33,683 bases of DNA from Paenibacillus timonensis (GTDB taxonomy: Bacteria > Bacillota > Bacilli > Paenibacillales > Paenibacillaceae), in NCBI RefSeq assembly GCF_022427145.1, contig NZ_JAKSXN010000059.1:1-33683 (forward strand). Reading direction: 5' to 3'. The notes beneath the pieces were generated by a model. That model searched no databases. It was given only the letters and a program-made list of their open reading frames with translations, and was not told the DNA's origin. The position numbers were made by a program, and so were the translations under genes. Of this stretch, positions 8,598 through 17,453 are shown piece after piece. The first letter of the stretch is position 1; the number at the start of each line of letters is the position of its first letter.

Positions 8598-10472
8598 ATG
8601 AATGTATCTAATGAATCTAGTAAAAGGGCTGGTATATTTTTCTTTTTTGATAACGAAGGAATAGTTGATAGATATATATTACATCTTTTGAATGATATAA
8701 AGAAATCAATTGGGACTTTACTGATAGTTTGTAACGGAAAACTAATGAATGAGAGTAGAAAGTTGTTAGAAAAGGTAGCTACGGAGGTATTAGTAAGAGA
8801 AAATAAAGGATTTGATGTTTGGGCATACAAAGAAGGTTTAGAGTATATTGGTTGGGATTCGCTTGAGTTATATGAAGAGTTAGTATTGTTTAATTCAACT
8901 ATTTTTGGTCCCCTCACATCTTTTGATACCATGTTTGCTGATATGAGTAAACGAGATATAGATTTTTGGGGGATAACTAAATTTCATAAAGTTGACTATG
9001 ACCCGTTCGGTACCATTAAATATGGTTATATCCCTGAGCATATTCAATCTCATTTTATAGTTGTTAGAAATAAAATGTTGAAGAGTTTTGAGTTTCGTAA
9101 TTACTGGAGTAATATGCGTGAAGTAAATTCGTACATACAGGCTATTGGTTACCATGAGGCAATTTTCACAAAGGATTTTAGTGATAAAGGTTTTTCATGG
9201 GATGTTTATGTGAATACTGATGATCTGGAGGGTTACACTTACCATCCAGTATTAATGATGCCACTGGAATTAATCAAGAATAGGAAATGCCCAATTATTA
9301 AACGAAGAAGTTTCTTTCATGATATAGCTGATTTTTTAAATAATACGACTGGTGAACAAACAATCGAAGCATACGAATTTATAAAGGAAAATTTTGATTA
9401 TGATACTGATATGATTTGGGAAAATATATTGAGGACAAATAATCAAGCAGATATTAAAAATGCAGCAAATCTTAATTACGTATTATCAAGTGATATGTCC
9501 AGTAATAATCATAGTACTAAAAAAATTGCTCTAGTAATGCATATTTATTTTGATGACAAAATTGAGTATTGTCTAGACTATGCTAAATCTATGCCGCCAG
9601 AAACTGATGTCTATGTAACAACTAATAATGACTCAAATAAACTATTAATAGAAGAAGCTTTTAAAGGTATGGAATGTGCAAATTTGAAAGTGATAGTAAT
9701 TCCAAATAGAGGAAGAGATGTGAGCTCGCTACTTATTGGAGTTAGAGATTATTTAGAAGATTATGATTATGTTTGTTTTGCGCATGATAAAAAGACAAAA
9801 CAAGTTTATCCTTATATTAAAGGTGAGTCATTCGCATACAAGTGTTTTGAGAATATTTTGAAAAATAGGCATCTTGTGAATAATATTATTAGAACATTTG
9901 ATGAAAATCCTAAATTGGGGCTATTATCTCCACCACCTCCAAATCATGCTGATTTTTATTTTACTATTGGATATGAGTGGAGCATTAATTTAGATATTAC
10001 TAGGGATTTAGCGAAAAAAATAGGTATTGTAAGCGAAATGGAATGGCATAAGGAACCAATTGCTCCATTAGGCACTATGTTTTGGTTTAGACCTAAAGCA
10101 CTAAAAGCACTAATTGAGTATAAGTGGGAGTATAAAGATTTCCCGCAAGAACCCAATAATGTCGATGGAACTTTATTGCATGCCATAGAAAGAATATACC
10201 CATATGTTGCACAATATGAAGGATATTATTCAGCATGGGTATTGGTTGATTCTTTTGCAAGAATAGAAATAACCAACCTTTATTATATGCTTCGGCAAAT
10301 TAACTTGCGTTATTTTGAAAAATGCGGTCCAACACCTCATTACGGCATGATTACGGGGCTTTCAAATAACTTACGCCCGTCAAGAAGTTATCAGTTTAAG
10401 CAAAGTTTAAAAAAATACCTGCCCACTTATGTAATCGAGTTCTTAAAGAAAATAAGGAATATGACACGTTAG
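8598..10472 (+). CDS. Two-domain RgpF-like rhamnan synthesis protein
   Basis: This 624-residue protein appears to hold two copies of an RgpF-type (rhamnan synthesis F) domain. The first, roughly residues 10-280, contains VLVRENKGFDVWAYKEGLE, VLFNSTIFGP and FWGITKF. The second, roughly 310-590, contains ALVMHIYFDD, IPNRGRDVSSLL, FAHDKKTKQ and PLGTMFWFRPKAL. RgpF proteins act in assembling rhamnose-glucose wall polysaccharides as putative glycosyltransferases. A TTG at 8580 is in frame, but ATG 8598 with GGGGA upstream is chosen; the site is weak. It is the only glycosyltransferase-like protein in the AT-rich operon, so it may add more than one residue. It ends 17 bases before the MBOAT gene. 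Confidence 0.82.
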   Translation: MNVSNESSKRAGIFFFFDNEGIVDRYILHLLNDIKKSIGTLLIVCNGKLMNESRKLLEKVATEVLVRENKGFDVWAYKEGLEYIGWDSLELYEELVLFNSTIFGPLTSFDTMFADMSKRDIDFWGITKFHKVDYDPFGTIKYGYIPEHIQSHFIVVRNKMLKSFEFRNYWSNMREVNSYIQAIGYHEAIFTKDFSDKGFSWDVYVNTDDLEGYTYHPVLMMPLELIKNRKCPIIKRRSFFHDIADFLNNTTGEQTIEAYEFIKENFDYDTDMIWENILRTNNQADIKNAANLNYVLSSDMSSNNHSTKKIALVMHIYFDDKIEYCLDYAKSMPPETDVYVTTNNDSNKLLIEEAFKGMECANLKVIVIPNRGRDVSSLLIGVRDYLEDYDYVCFAHDKKTKQVYPYIKGESFAYKCFENILKNRHLVNNIIRTFDENPKLGLLSPPPPNHADFYFTIGYEWSINLDITRDLAKKIGIVSEMEWHKEPIAPLGTMFWFRPKALKALIEYKWEYKDFPQEPNNVDGTLLHAIERIYPYVAQYEGYYSAWVLVDSFARIEITNLYYMLRQINLRYFEKCGPTPHYGMITGLSNNLRPSRSYQFKQSLKKYLPTYVIEFLKKIRNMTR

Positions 10473-10489
10473 GAAAGAGGTAAGTATTG

Positions 10490-11908
10490 ATGGTATTTAG
10501 CTCGACTATATTTTTATTTTGTTTTTTACCAATTGTATTAATAGGCTACTATCTTATGAAATTAGAGTATAGAAATGCCTTCCTATTGATAGTGAGTCTG
10601 TTTTTCTATGCTTGGGGCGAGCCTAAATTTGTAATCGTAATTATACTATCCATCCTTGTTAACTATATTTTTGGTTTTCTTATAAATATTTGTCGTATTA
10701 AATATTCTATTACAGTCTCAAGGGCTGTCATGATTATTGGGATACTTGCAAATTGTGGCCTTCTATTCTATTTTAAATATTTTGATTTCTTTATTTTGAA
10801 TGTAAATTATGTTACCGGTTTGGATCTTTCACTGGAAAATATCATATTACCTATTGGAATCTCGTTCTTTACCTTTCAAGGTCTTTCATACATCATCGAT
10901 ATTTACCTGCAAAAAGTACAAGTACAAAAGAATTTTTTGAAGTTTGCGCTCTTTAAATCCTTTTTTCCACAGTTAATAGCAGGACCTATTGTAAGATATG
11001 TTGATGTGCATGATCAAATCGAGAATCGAGTTACTACGGTTGATGATTTTGCCTATGGTATTAGAAGATTTGTAATGGGACTAGGAAAAAAGATTATTAT
11101 TGCTAACACATTGGGACAAGTAGCAGATAGTATCTTCAATTTGCCAGCTCATCAAAATTCATTGGATACTGCTTGGATAGGCGCTATTTGTTATTCGTTA
11201 CAGATTTATTTTGATTTTTCAGGTTATTCAGACATGGCAATAGGACTAGCGCGAATGTTTGGATTTAAATTCAAAGAGAATTTTGACTTTCCTTATGTTT
11301 CTAAAACAGTGACTGAGTTCTGGAGAAGATGGCATATTTCACTTTCCTCTTGGTTCAGAGATTATCTGTATATTCCGCTAGGCGGGAATAGAAAAGGGAA
11401 TGTATACTTCAATTTATTAATCGTGTTTATGGTAACTGGCTTGTGGCATGGTGCAGCATGGAATTTTGTGATATGGGGATTATGGCACGGCTTGTTTCTT
11501 ATCATAGAGCGTGTACTAAGGAAATCAAAAACGAAGTTCAGAATTCCCCAAATCTTAACATGGTTATATACAATGCTTATTGTCGTGGTAGGTTGGGTAT
11601 TGTTTAGATCTCCGGATCTTGCTTATGCTCTCAGTTACTTGAAAATAATGTTTGCAATTGATAGTCCGTATGATGTAGGATTCACAGTCTGGTATTATTT
11701 GGACCCCATGGTTATAACCATAATACTGATTGCATGCCTTGCTTCGTTGCCCATTTCTAAGTATATAAAGAACAATGTAGGTGCTTATGAAGAGCACAAT
11801 GGTTTTAGTTTGTTCATACAAAATGCGTACGTCGCATTTTTATTAATCCTAAGTATTATGTTCATGGCAACATCAACTTATAACCCGTTTATATACTTTA
11901 GGTTCTAA
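10490..11908 (+). CDS. MBOAT family O-acyltransferase (AlgI/DltB-like)
   Basis: This 472-residue polytopic protein belongs to the membrane-bound O-acyltransferase family that moves acyl groups from the cytoplasm to extracytoplasmic glycans. The N-terminus MVFSSTIFLFCFLPIV is typical. The motifs FFPQLIAGPIVRY, YFDFSGYSDMAIGLA, FPYVSKTVTEFWRRWHISLS and TGLWHGAAWNFVIWGLWHG are all present. The predicted catalytic His is about residue 320. A TTG at 10487 is in frame, but AGAGG at 10476-10480 is spaced 9 bases from ATG 10490. The next gene encodes an AlgJ/AlgX-like SGNH protein, the usual extracytoplasmic partner. The pair probably O-acetylates the polymer made by this operon. Confidence 0.93.
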   Translation: MVFSSTIFLFCFLPIVLIGYYLMKLEYRNAFLLIVSLFFYAWGEPKFVIVIILSILVNYIFGFLINICRIKYSITVSRAVMIIGILANCGLLFYFKYFDFFILNVNYVTGLDLSLENIILPIGISFFTFQGLSYIIDIYLQKVQVQKNFLKFALFKSFFPQLIAGPIVRYVDVHDQIENRVTTVDDFAYGIRRFVMGLGKKIIIANTLGQVADSIFNLPAHQNSLDTAWIGAICYSLQIYFDFSGYSDMAIGLARMFGFKFKENFDFPYVSKTVTEFWRRWHISLSSWFRDYLYIPLGGNRKGNVYFNLLIVFMVTGLWHGAAWNFVIWGLWHGLFLIIERVLRKSKTKFRIPQILTWLYTMLIVVVGWVLFRSPDLAYALSYLKIMFAIDSPYDVGFTVWYYLDPMVITIILIACLASLPISKYIKNNVGAYEEHNGFSLFIQNAYVAFLLILSIMFMATSTYNPFIYFRF

Positions 11909-11920
11909 GGAGGTGAAGGG

Positions 11921-13459
11921 ATGAAAGCTCATAAAGTTTATAATGTATTGTTGGTCGTTTTATTTATTGTCGCTATAACAGTCCCACTTATTGCAGTGAA
12001 TAAAATCCAAGGAAAGATATCTGTAGCAGAAAATAGAGCTTTAACCAAGTTCCCACATTTTACATCTGGTGAGGGACACTTTAATACTCAATTCGTTAAA
12101 GAATTTGAAAGTTGGTTTAATGATAATTTTGGTTATAGAGATCAACTTGTTAAAGTGAATACAGAGATGCAATATAATTTGTTTGGGAAAATAACAAAAA
12201 GTGACACGATTGAAGGCAAGAATAAATGGCTCTATTACGTTACTCCTGATATTATTGCTGATTACCAACAAATAAATTTACCTTCAGATCAGCAACTCCG
12301 GGAATGGGGGAATGGCGTTGATAGAATAGATAATTATTTGAAATCGAAAAATATACCGTTTATCATGATGTTAAATCCCGACAAAAAGACAATATATTCT
12401 GAGAATTATCCCGATACAATACTTAAGGTCGGAGATAAATCGAGGACAGATATGATTTCTGATTATTTTATAAATGAAACAGATATCGATTTCTTCACCC
12501 CAATAGCCCCTCTTCTTAAAGCTAAAAATAAAGCTACCGTATATTCCCAAAATTATGATAATGGGCATTGGAATAATTATGGTGCATTTATTGGATATTT
12601 AGAACTAATGCAAAGAGTACAAAATTATTTTCCAAATATTAAGACCTTTTCTTGGAGTGACTTTGACATTACAACATATCATAGGGAAAGTAAAGTATAT
12701 GACACAATACCATTTTTTGAAACTGACTATAATTTTAATCTGAAAACTCCAAGATTAGCGAAACGAACTTTTGGGGTGATAGATAATTTAAATCTATCGA
12801 CCACGAACATGGCTGCTACCTATAAAAATAGTAATGAAAAGTTACCGAGGGCTTTAATTTTTGGAGATAGTTATCTTTATGAATTCCTAACTCCCAATTT
12901 AGCCGAGAGCTTTTCAGAAACAGTATTTATTCACACTGATAATATTAATAAATTACAAAATCTGGTATATTTATTCAAACCAGATATTGTAATTTATGAG
13001 AACGTCGAGAGAAGTTTTGAAAATACCATGAATATATTGTCCGAATCCACCGAATTTATTGATTACAGTATCTATAAAAATCTGCCAACAAAAAATGCTG
13101 AAAATCTAATGTGGGTAGACTACATCAATAATGATCTTGTTCCAGAGCCAGGTGTTTTATCCATAGATAAGACGAGTAAGACAACGACTATAAGTGGATG
13201 GGCTGCTGACATTTTGTCAAGTGATGTTGCTAGTAACGTGTTTTTAAGAGTTGGAGATAAATTTTATTCAGGATTATATGGTATGGCACGGACCAGTGTT
13301 TCCGAGTATTTTAATAATCCTAATTTAACTAATTCTGGTTTTATGTTTAGTGTGAACTCAGAAGAGTTGAAAAAAGTTGATAAAATTAGTTTTGTTATCA
13401 TATCTAAGGATAAAACTTATCAATATGAACCTGTTGAGTATAACGTTGTGGTTAAGTAG
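11921..13459 (+). CDS. AlgJ/AlgX-like SGNH-type acetyltransferase with C-terminal extension
   Basis: This 512-residue protein starts with an N-terminal membrane anchor (VLLVVLFIVAITVPLIAV), so the bulk is outside the cell. It resembles the AlgX/AlgJ and DHHW proteins that complete O-acetylation of exported polysaccharides. GDSY gives the nucleophile Ser near residue 317. DNGHWNNYGA near residues 213-222 gives the conserved Asp-X-X-His segment. SVAENRALTKFP near the N-terminus is also typical. Residues from about 397 on, starting after ENLMWVDYI, form an extra region of about 115 residues that looks beta-rich, with ISGWAAD and a late GFMFSV; it may bind sugar. AGGAGG precedes the ATG. It is the last gene of the operon, right before a terminator-like hairpin. 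Confidence 0.82.
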   Translation: MKAHKVYNVLLVVLFIVAITVPLIAVNKIQGKISVAENRALTKFPHFTSGEGHFNTQFVKEFESWFNDNFGYRDQLVKVNTEMQYNLFGKITKSDTIEGKNKWLYYVTPDIIADYQQINLPSDQQLREWGNGVDRIDNYLKSKNIPFIMMLNPDKKTIYSENYPDTILKVGDKSRTDMISDYFINETDIDFFTPIAPLLKAKNKATVYSQNYDNGHWNNYGAFIGYLELMQRVQNYFPNIKTFSWSDFDITTYHRESKVYDTIPFFETDYNFNLKTPRLAKRTFGVIDNLNLSTTNMAATYKNSNEKLPRALIFGDSYLYEFLTPNLAESFSETVFIHTDNINKLQNLVYLFKPDIVIYENVERSFENTMNILSESTEFIDYSIYKNLPTKNAENLMWVDYINNDLVPEPGVLSIDKTSKTTTISGWAADILSSDVASNVFLRVGDKFYSGLYGMARTSVSEYFNNPNLTNSGFMFSVNSEELKKVDKISFVIISKDKTYQYEPVEYNVVVK

Positions 13460-13465
13460 TTGTAT

Positions 13466-13516
13466 GAGGGTGTCCCAAAAGTCATCATAGATGACTAGGG
13501 ACGACCCTCTTTTTCA
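13466..13516 (+). terminator. Hairpin terminator formed by the left end of the IS element
   Basis: A nested palindrome runs from GAGGGT through a perfect AGTCATC-ATA-GATGACT core to GGGACGACCCTC, with one bulged base, followed by TTTTTC. It lies 6 bases after the stop codon of the AlgX-like gene, so it can end the ten-gene operon. It also coincides with the left inverted repeat of the IS1182-like element. Confidence 0.75.
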
Positions 13517-13594
13517 TTTCGTCAAATAAAAAGAAACCACTCTTAGGTAAAATGGAGGTACCACCCAACCATAAACCAAAAGGAGACGGTTTCT

Positions 13595-14879
13595 TTGTAC
13601 ATTCAATATACCATGGATCAACTCTGCTTACCAATGGATTTAGAAGAAGATATCCCCGCCAATCACCTCGTTCGTGTGGTCAACGCCGCCGTTAATCATC
13701 TCGACGACGCCATCTTTGACGCGGCTTACCCTGGAGGCGGACGAGACAGCTACCACCCTAAAATGCTCACCAAAGTCATCATTTACGCCTACACGCAGCG
13801 CATCTACTCCTCTCGCCAGATCGCCCAAGCGATCCGTGTAAACATCATGTTCATGTGGATCGCGGCTAGGAAAAAGCCGGCCGGATTTCCGCACCATCAA
13901 CCGGTTATGGGCGAGTCCTCTGCCCTCGCCGGTGAAAAGCTGGAGCAAGCCGTCAAACAATTAGAGGAGCGTCTGCAGGAGAAACCAAAGGACAAGCCGC
14001 TCAAGAAGGCGGTGCGCACGCTCCGCAAGGACTTGCTTCCTCGCCTTACAGAAGTATGAGACGCAGGAAGCGATTTTAGGCACGAGAAACAGCTACAGTA
14101 AAACAGACCCGGACGCCACGTTTATGCGGATGAAAGAAGACCCCATGCGAAACGGCCAGCTAAAACCAGCCTATAATGTTCAGATTGGCACTGAAAATCA
14201 ATTCATTGTCGGTTACAGTTTGCACCAGCGGCCGACCGATACGCGCTGCCTCATCCCGTATTTTGAGAAGATAAAATCGCAGTTCGGCAAGCTTCCAAAA
14301 ACCGTCATCGCCGATGCAGGCTATGGCGGTGAAGAAAATTACGACTACTTGGAGCGAAATGAAGTCGAAGCCATGGTGAAGTACAACACGTATCACCGTG
14401 AAAAGAGCAAGGCATGCCAAAAGGACACCAGCAAGATCGACAACTGGACCTATAACAGTGAACAAGATACATGGACATGTGCGGCGGGACAAACGCTCCA
14501 TTTCTGAAGGGGGAGTAAGGAGAAAACGGAAAGCAGGTATGAAATCGAATACCGACATTACCGAAGCGCCGGCTGTGAGGGTTGTCCGCTAAAACCGCAG
14601 TGTACCAAAGCCCAAGGTGATCGGGAGATCAAGGTTAGTATGAAGTATTGGCGGCTAAAGAACCAGGCCAGGCAAAAGCTCCGCAGTGAAGAAGGTCATG
14701 CCCTGGCCGTAAGGCGCATGATCGAGCCGGAGCCTGTGTTTGGCCATGTAAAGAACAACCGAGGCTTTAAGAAGTTCCTGCTTCGAGGCTTACCCAAAGT
14801 AAGTCTGGAGGTGGGGTGGCTTTCCCTTGCCCACAATCTGCTCAGGAAGCAGCGGTGGACGTCAAAGCCAAGGAGCTAA
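13595..14879 (+). pseudogene. IS1182 family transposase, multiply disrupted
   Basis: The reading frame resembles IS1182 transposases from the N-terminus (YTMDQLCLPMDLEEDIPANH, YPGGGRDSYHPKMLTKVI) to the C-terminus (FGHVKNNRGFKKFLLRGL). I see four lesions. A 4-bp CCGG duplication lies at 13877-13884, where the expected KKPDFRTINR is shifted. An internal deletion of about 100 codons just after it removes the expected YFVDGTKIEA region with the first catalytic Asp. One extra T lies near 14046-14047, before the QKYETQEAILGTRNSYSKTD stretch. An in-frame TGA lies at 14505-14507. After the TGA the same frame continues with CEGCPLKPQC to the stop at 14879. The start is a TTG behind AAGGAG. The product cannot be an active transposase. 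Confidence 0.85.
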
Positions 14880-14912
14880 GCGAGAACAGACCGCTTAGCT
14901 CCTTGGTTTTTT
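14868..14912 (+). terminator. Rho-independent terminator at the end of the transposase remnant
   Basis: A perfect 15-bp stem (14868-14882 with 14892-14906) closes a 9-base loop and is followed by six T. The transposase stop codon lies inside the left arm. It is one of the strongest terminators in the window. Confidence 0.92.
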
Positions 14913-15010
14913 ATGAATACCCTCATAGTTAGTATGCCTCTTCTCATTCGAGAGCTTTAAGGTTGATCCTTTATTACAATTTATGCGATGAGTATAAAAA
15001 GGTAAGGAAG

Positions 15011-15064
15011 TCTTTATCATCTGGTTTGATTGTTTTGATAAAGAAAAGTTTTGGTTGATCAACC
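15011..15064. repeat. Two adjacent inverted repeats in a gene-poor gap
   Basis: TCTTTATCA (15011-15019) pairs with TGATAAAGA (15036-15044), and right after it lies the perfect 12-bp palindrome GGTTGATCAACC (15053-15064). They could be the remains of a terminator or an operator. The gap 14926-15271 otherwise shows no gene I can support. Confidence 0.4.
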
Positions 15065-15274
15065 GAAAAGGTTAACGAATTCCGCACATTTGTAAACCTG
15101 TTTGTCTACAAACCAGTAAAGCAAAAGGGAGTTTAATAGAAAGCTTAATATTCTTTCAAAAAAACCGACTAATTTCACCTCAAGAATCCCTAATCATGCG
15201 AATCGGTACGCTAGGATTTTGCAGTCTGTGCCTTTTCCTATTTCAAGTACGATGGAGCAATGGAGGGGGGCGTG

Positions 15275-15439
15275 ATGGTGGAATACGAATGTACCAGCGA
15301 CTTGCTATCCTATCATAATCAAAAACGTAATAAAGATCGGGTTCTCATTTATGAAGAGTTACTTCATATGATTATTCATAAATGCTATCATACCGCACAA
15401 AGAGTTTCAGGTATCCCGAGACTATTGTCCTTCACCTAA
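15275..15439 (+). CDS. Hypothetical small protein, 54 residues
   Basis: This short ORF begins MVEYECTSDLLSYHNQ and ends with PRLLSFT. A strong purine-rich site, GGAGGGGGG at 15262-15270, lies just before it; its first GGAGG is 8 bases from the ATG. A GTG at 15272 is also in frame. I recognise no family. There is no signal peptide or membrane segment, and the middle (DRVLIYEELLHMIIHKCYH) could form a helix. Ten T follow the stop almost at once, without a clear hairpin. It lies between the IS remnant and the second rmlB gene, in a stretch that looks like debris. It may be a real small gene, or a fragment of a lost one. Confidence 0.35.
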   Translation: MVEYECTSDLLSYHNQKRNKDRVLIYEELLHMIIHKCYHTAQRVSGIPRLLSFT

Positions 15440-15507
15440 TTTTTTTTTTCGCATATTTATGTAGTGATATGAAATAAACAAGATATTATGTTAGGAGGTC
15501 AGCATAG

Positions 15508-16530
15508 ATGAAACTGCTTGTAACAGGCGGTGCTGGGTTTATCGGTAGTAACTTTATTATATATATGCTAAGTCAGTACCCGGATTACCAAATCGTCAAT
15601 GTGGATGCATTGACTTACGCAGGGAACCTGGGAAACCTGAAGTCGTTGGAGAATAACTTGAATTATGCATTTGTAAAGGCTGATATTACGGATGTAAAGA
15701 CAATGGATGAATTGCTAGGCCAAGGAATTGACGTTGTTGTCAATTTTGCGGCGGAATCGCATGTGGATCGTAGTATCCTTGAACCGGATATTTTTGTTAA
15801 GACCAATGTACTTGGAACACAAGTGCTGCTTGATGTAGCCAGAAAGTACGGTGTTAGCAGATTTGTTCAGGTGTCTACCGATGAGGTATATGGAACGTTA
15901 AGGGGAACTGGACTATTTACAGAGGAAACTCCGCTAGCTCCAAATAGCCCTTATTCCGCCAGCAAAGCCGGTGGAGATATGATAGTACGCGCATATTATG
16001 AGACTTTTAAGCTGCCGGTGAATATTACACGTTGCTCGAACAACTACGGCCCGTATCAGTTTCCGGAAAAGTTGATCCCGCTGACGATCTCCAAAGCGTT
16101 AGATGATGAGGAAGTTCCAATATATGGTGATGGAATGAATATTCGCGATTGGCTATATGTTGAGGATCACTGTAGTGCGATTGATCTGGTGATTCATAAG
16201 GGCCAAGAGGGTGAAGTGTACAATATCGGCGGAAATAATGAACGAACGAATTTGCATATTGTGCGGACGATCCTTGAGCAACTCGATAAACCGAAGTCGC
16301 TAATCAAGCACGTACCCGATCGTCCTGGGCATGACCGTCGTTATGGTATAGACCCTACGAAGGCGATGAGTGAGCTGGGCTGGAAGCCGAAGTATTCGTT
16401 TGAAACCGGGATTCAGAAAACGGTTCGTTGGTATTTGGATAATCAGGAGTGGTTAACCTGTGCTCAATCCAGTGCATACCAAAACTATAATGCCAAGCAG
16501 TATGGCGAAATGCTTGGAGAACGCTCATGA
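15508..16530 (+). CDS. rfbB: dTDP-glucose 4,6-dehydratase RmlB (second copy)
   Basis: This 340-residue extended SDR dehydratase forms dTDP-4-keto-6-deoxyglucose. It has GGAGFIGSNF at the N-terminus, STDEVYGTLRG, YSASK as the YxxxK site, RCSNNYGPYQFPEKLIPL and GDGMNIRDWLYVEDHC. It is clearly homologous to the copy at 4124 but is higher in GC and begins directly at the Rossmann fold. AGGAGG lies upstream of ATG 15508. Its last four bases overlap rmlD2 (ATGA), so the two are translated together. No rmlA or rmlC accompanies this pair in the window, so those steps must come from the operon at 2662 or from elsewhere. Confidence 0.95.
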   Translation: MKLLVTGGAGFIGSNFIIYMLSQYPDYQIVNVDALTYAGNLGNLKSLENNLNYAFVKADITDVKTMDELLGQGIDVVVNFAAESHVDRSILEPDIFVKTNVLGTQVLLDVARKYGVSRFVQVSTDEVYGTLRGTGLFTEETPLAPNSPYSASKAGGDMIVRAYYETFKLPVNITRCSNNYGPYQFPEKLIPLTISKALDDEEVPIYGDGMNIRDWLYVEDHCSAIDLVIHKGQEGEVYNIGGNNERTNLHIVRTILEQLDKPKSLIKHVPDRPGHDRRYGIDPTKAMSELGWKPKYSFETGIQKTVRWYLDNQEWLTCAQSSAYQNYNAKQYGEMLGERS

Positions 16531-17402
16531 AAGTTCTGGTGACCGGCGCCGGAGGACAGTTGGGTAAAGATATCGTTCGTCAGTTTGAGAAAGCAGAGCA
16601 TGTGGTGTTCCCTGGCGACCGTATTTTGCTGGACATTACCGATTACGATATGTGTTTGGAGCGTGTGAAGGAATTTAAGCCGGACGCAGTCATCCATTGT
16701 GCGGCTTATACCGATGTTGATAAGGCAGAAAGCGAAATTGATGCAGCTTATACAGTAAATACGGTTGGAACGAGAAATATGGTTGTTGCTGCTGAGCATG
16801 CCAGGGCGAAGTTCTGTTATATCAGCACGGATTATGTTTTTGACGGCACATCGGTGTCAAATTATCGGGAATACGACAAAACGAATCCCCAAAGTATCTA
16901 CGGTAAATCGAAACGGGCGGGTGAAGTGCTCGTCCAAAGTTTGTCATCTAAATTTTATATCGTGCGGACTTCATGGGTGTACGGATTACATGGAAATAAT
17001 TTTGTGAAAAAAATGCTGGAAATCGGTCAAGTAGAGCCGGTGCTGAACGTGGTGAATGATCAAAAAGGTTCTCCTACCTATACGGTCGATTTGGCTCTTT
17101 TTTTACTTGAGCTGATTCAAACGGAGAAGTATGGGATCTACCATGCCTCAAATTCTGGGGAGTGCACTTGGTGTGAGTTTGCACAAGCGATTTTTGTGGA
17201 TGCCCATGAACTATTAGGGAAATCTTACTCGGTTCAGGTTAACCCATGTACGACTAATGAATTTCCTCGTCCTGCTCCACGGCCCCGCAACTCAGTGATG
17301 GATCATTTAGCGATCCGAACGAACGGACTGAAGGATTTGAGGCCATGGCGGGAAGGGCTCCGGGCATTTTTGGAAGAATTAAAGGCTAGCCGGGAAGCTT
17401 GA
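16527..17402 (+). CDS. rfbD: dTDP-4-dehydrorhamnose reductase RmlD (second copy)
   Basis: This 291-residue SDR reductase makes dTDP-L-rhamnose. Motifs are VTGAGGQLGKDI at the N-terminus, HCAAYTDVDKAE, STDYVFDG, and YGKSKRAGE with the YxxxK site. It starts inside the end of rmlB2 through an ATGA overlap. Compared with the copy at 5226, it has a longer C-terminal part with a Pro/Arg-rich stretch (NEFPRPAPRPRNS) that is common in RmlD proteins. The stop codon sits inside a terminator hairpin. Confidence 0.94.
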   Translation: MKVLVTGAGGQLGKDIVRQFEKAEHVVFPGDRILLDITDYDMCLERVKEFKPDAVIHCAAYTDVDKAESEIDAAYTVNTVGTRNMVVAAEHARAKFCYISTDYVFDGTSVSNYREYDKTNPQSIYGKSKRAGEVLVQSLSSKFYIVRTSWVYGLHGNNFVKKMLEIGQVEPVLNVVNDQKGSPTYTVDLALFLLELIQTEKYGIYHASNSGECTWCEFAQAIFVDAHELLGKSYSVQVNPCTTNEFPRPAPRPRNSVMDHLAIRTNGLKDLRPWREGLRAFLEELKASREA

Positions 17403-17422
17403 TTTCCGGTTAGCTTATTTTT
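17383..17422 (+). terminator. Terminator after the second rmlBD pair
   Basis: GCTAGCCGGGAA pairs with TTCCGGTTAGC across a short loop, with one mismatch and a bulge, and is followed by a T-rich run (TTATTTTTC). It overlaps the rmlD2 stop codon and separates this operon from the convergent minus-strand GT2 gene. Confidence 0.75.
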
Positions 17423-17453
17423 CTGTAATTTGTAGTAGTGTTTTCTTTAATCT

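Larger units (their letters stand above)
13465..14925 (+). mobile_element. Decayed IS1182-like insertion sequence
   Basis: The element is bounded by imperfect inverted repeats that both start TGAGGGT, at 13465 and, reversed, ending at 14925. About 12 of the first 16 positions match. Inside is a broken IS1182-type transposase gene. The length is about 1.46 kb, shorter than the roughly 1.9 kb I expect for a full member, which agrees with an internal deletion. The flanks end in TA on the left and begin with TA on the right, but no longer target duplication is evident. It separates the AT-rich glycan operon from the second rml pair. Confidence 0.8.
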
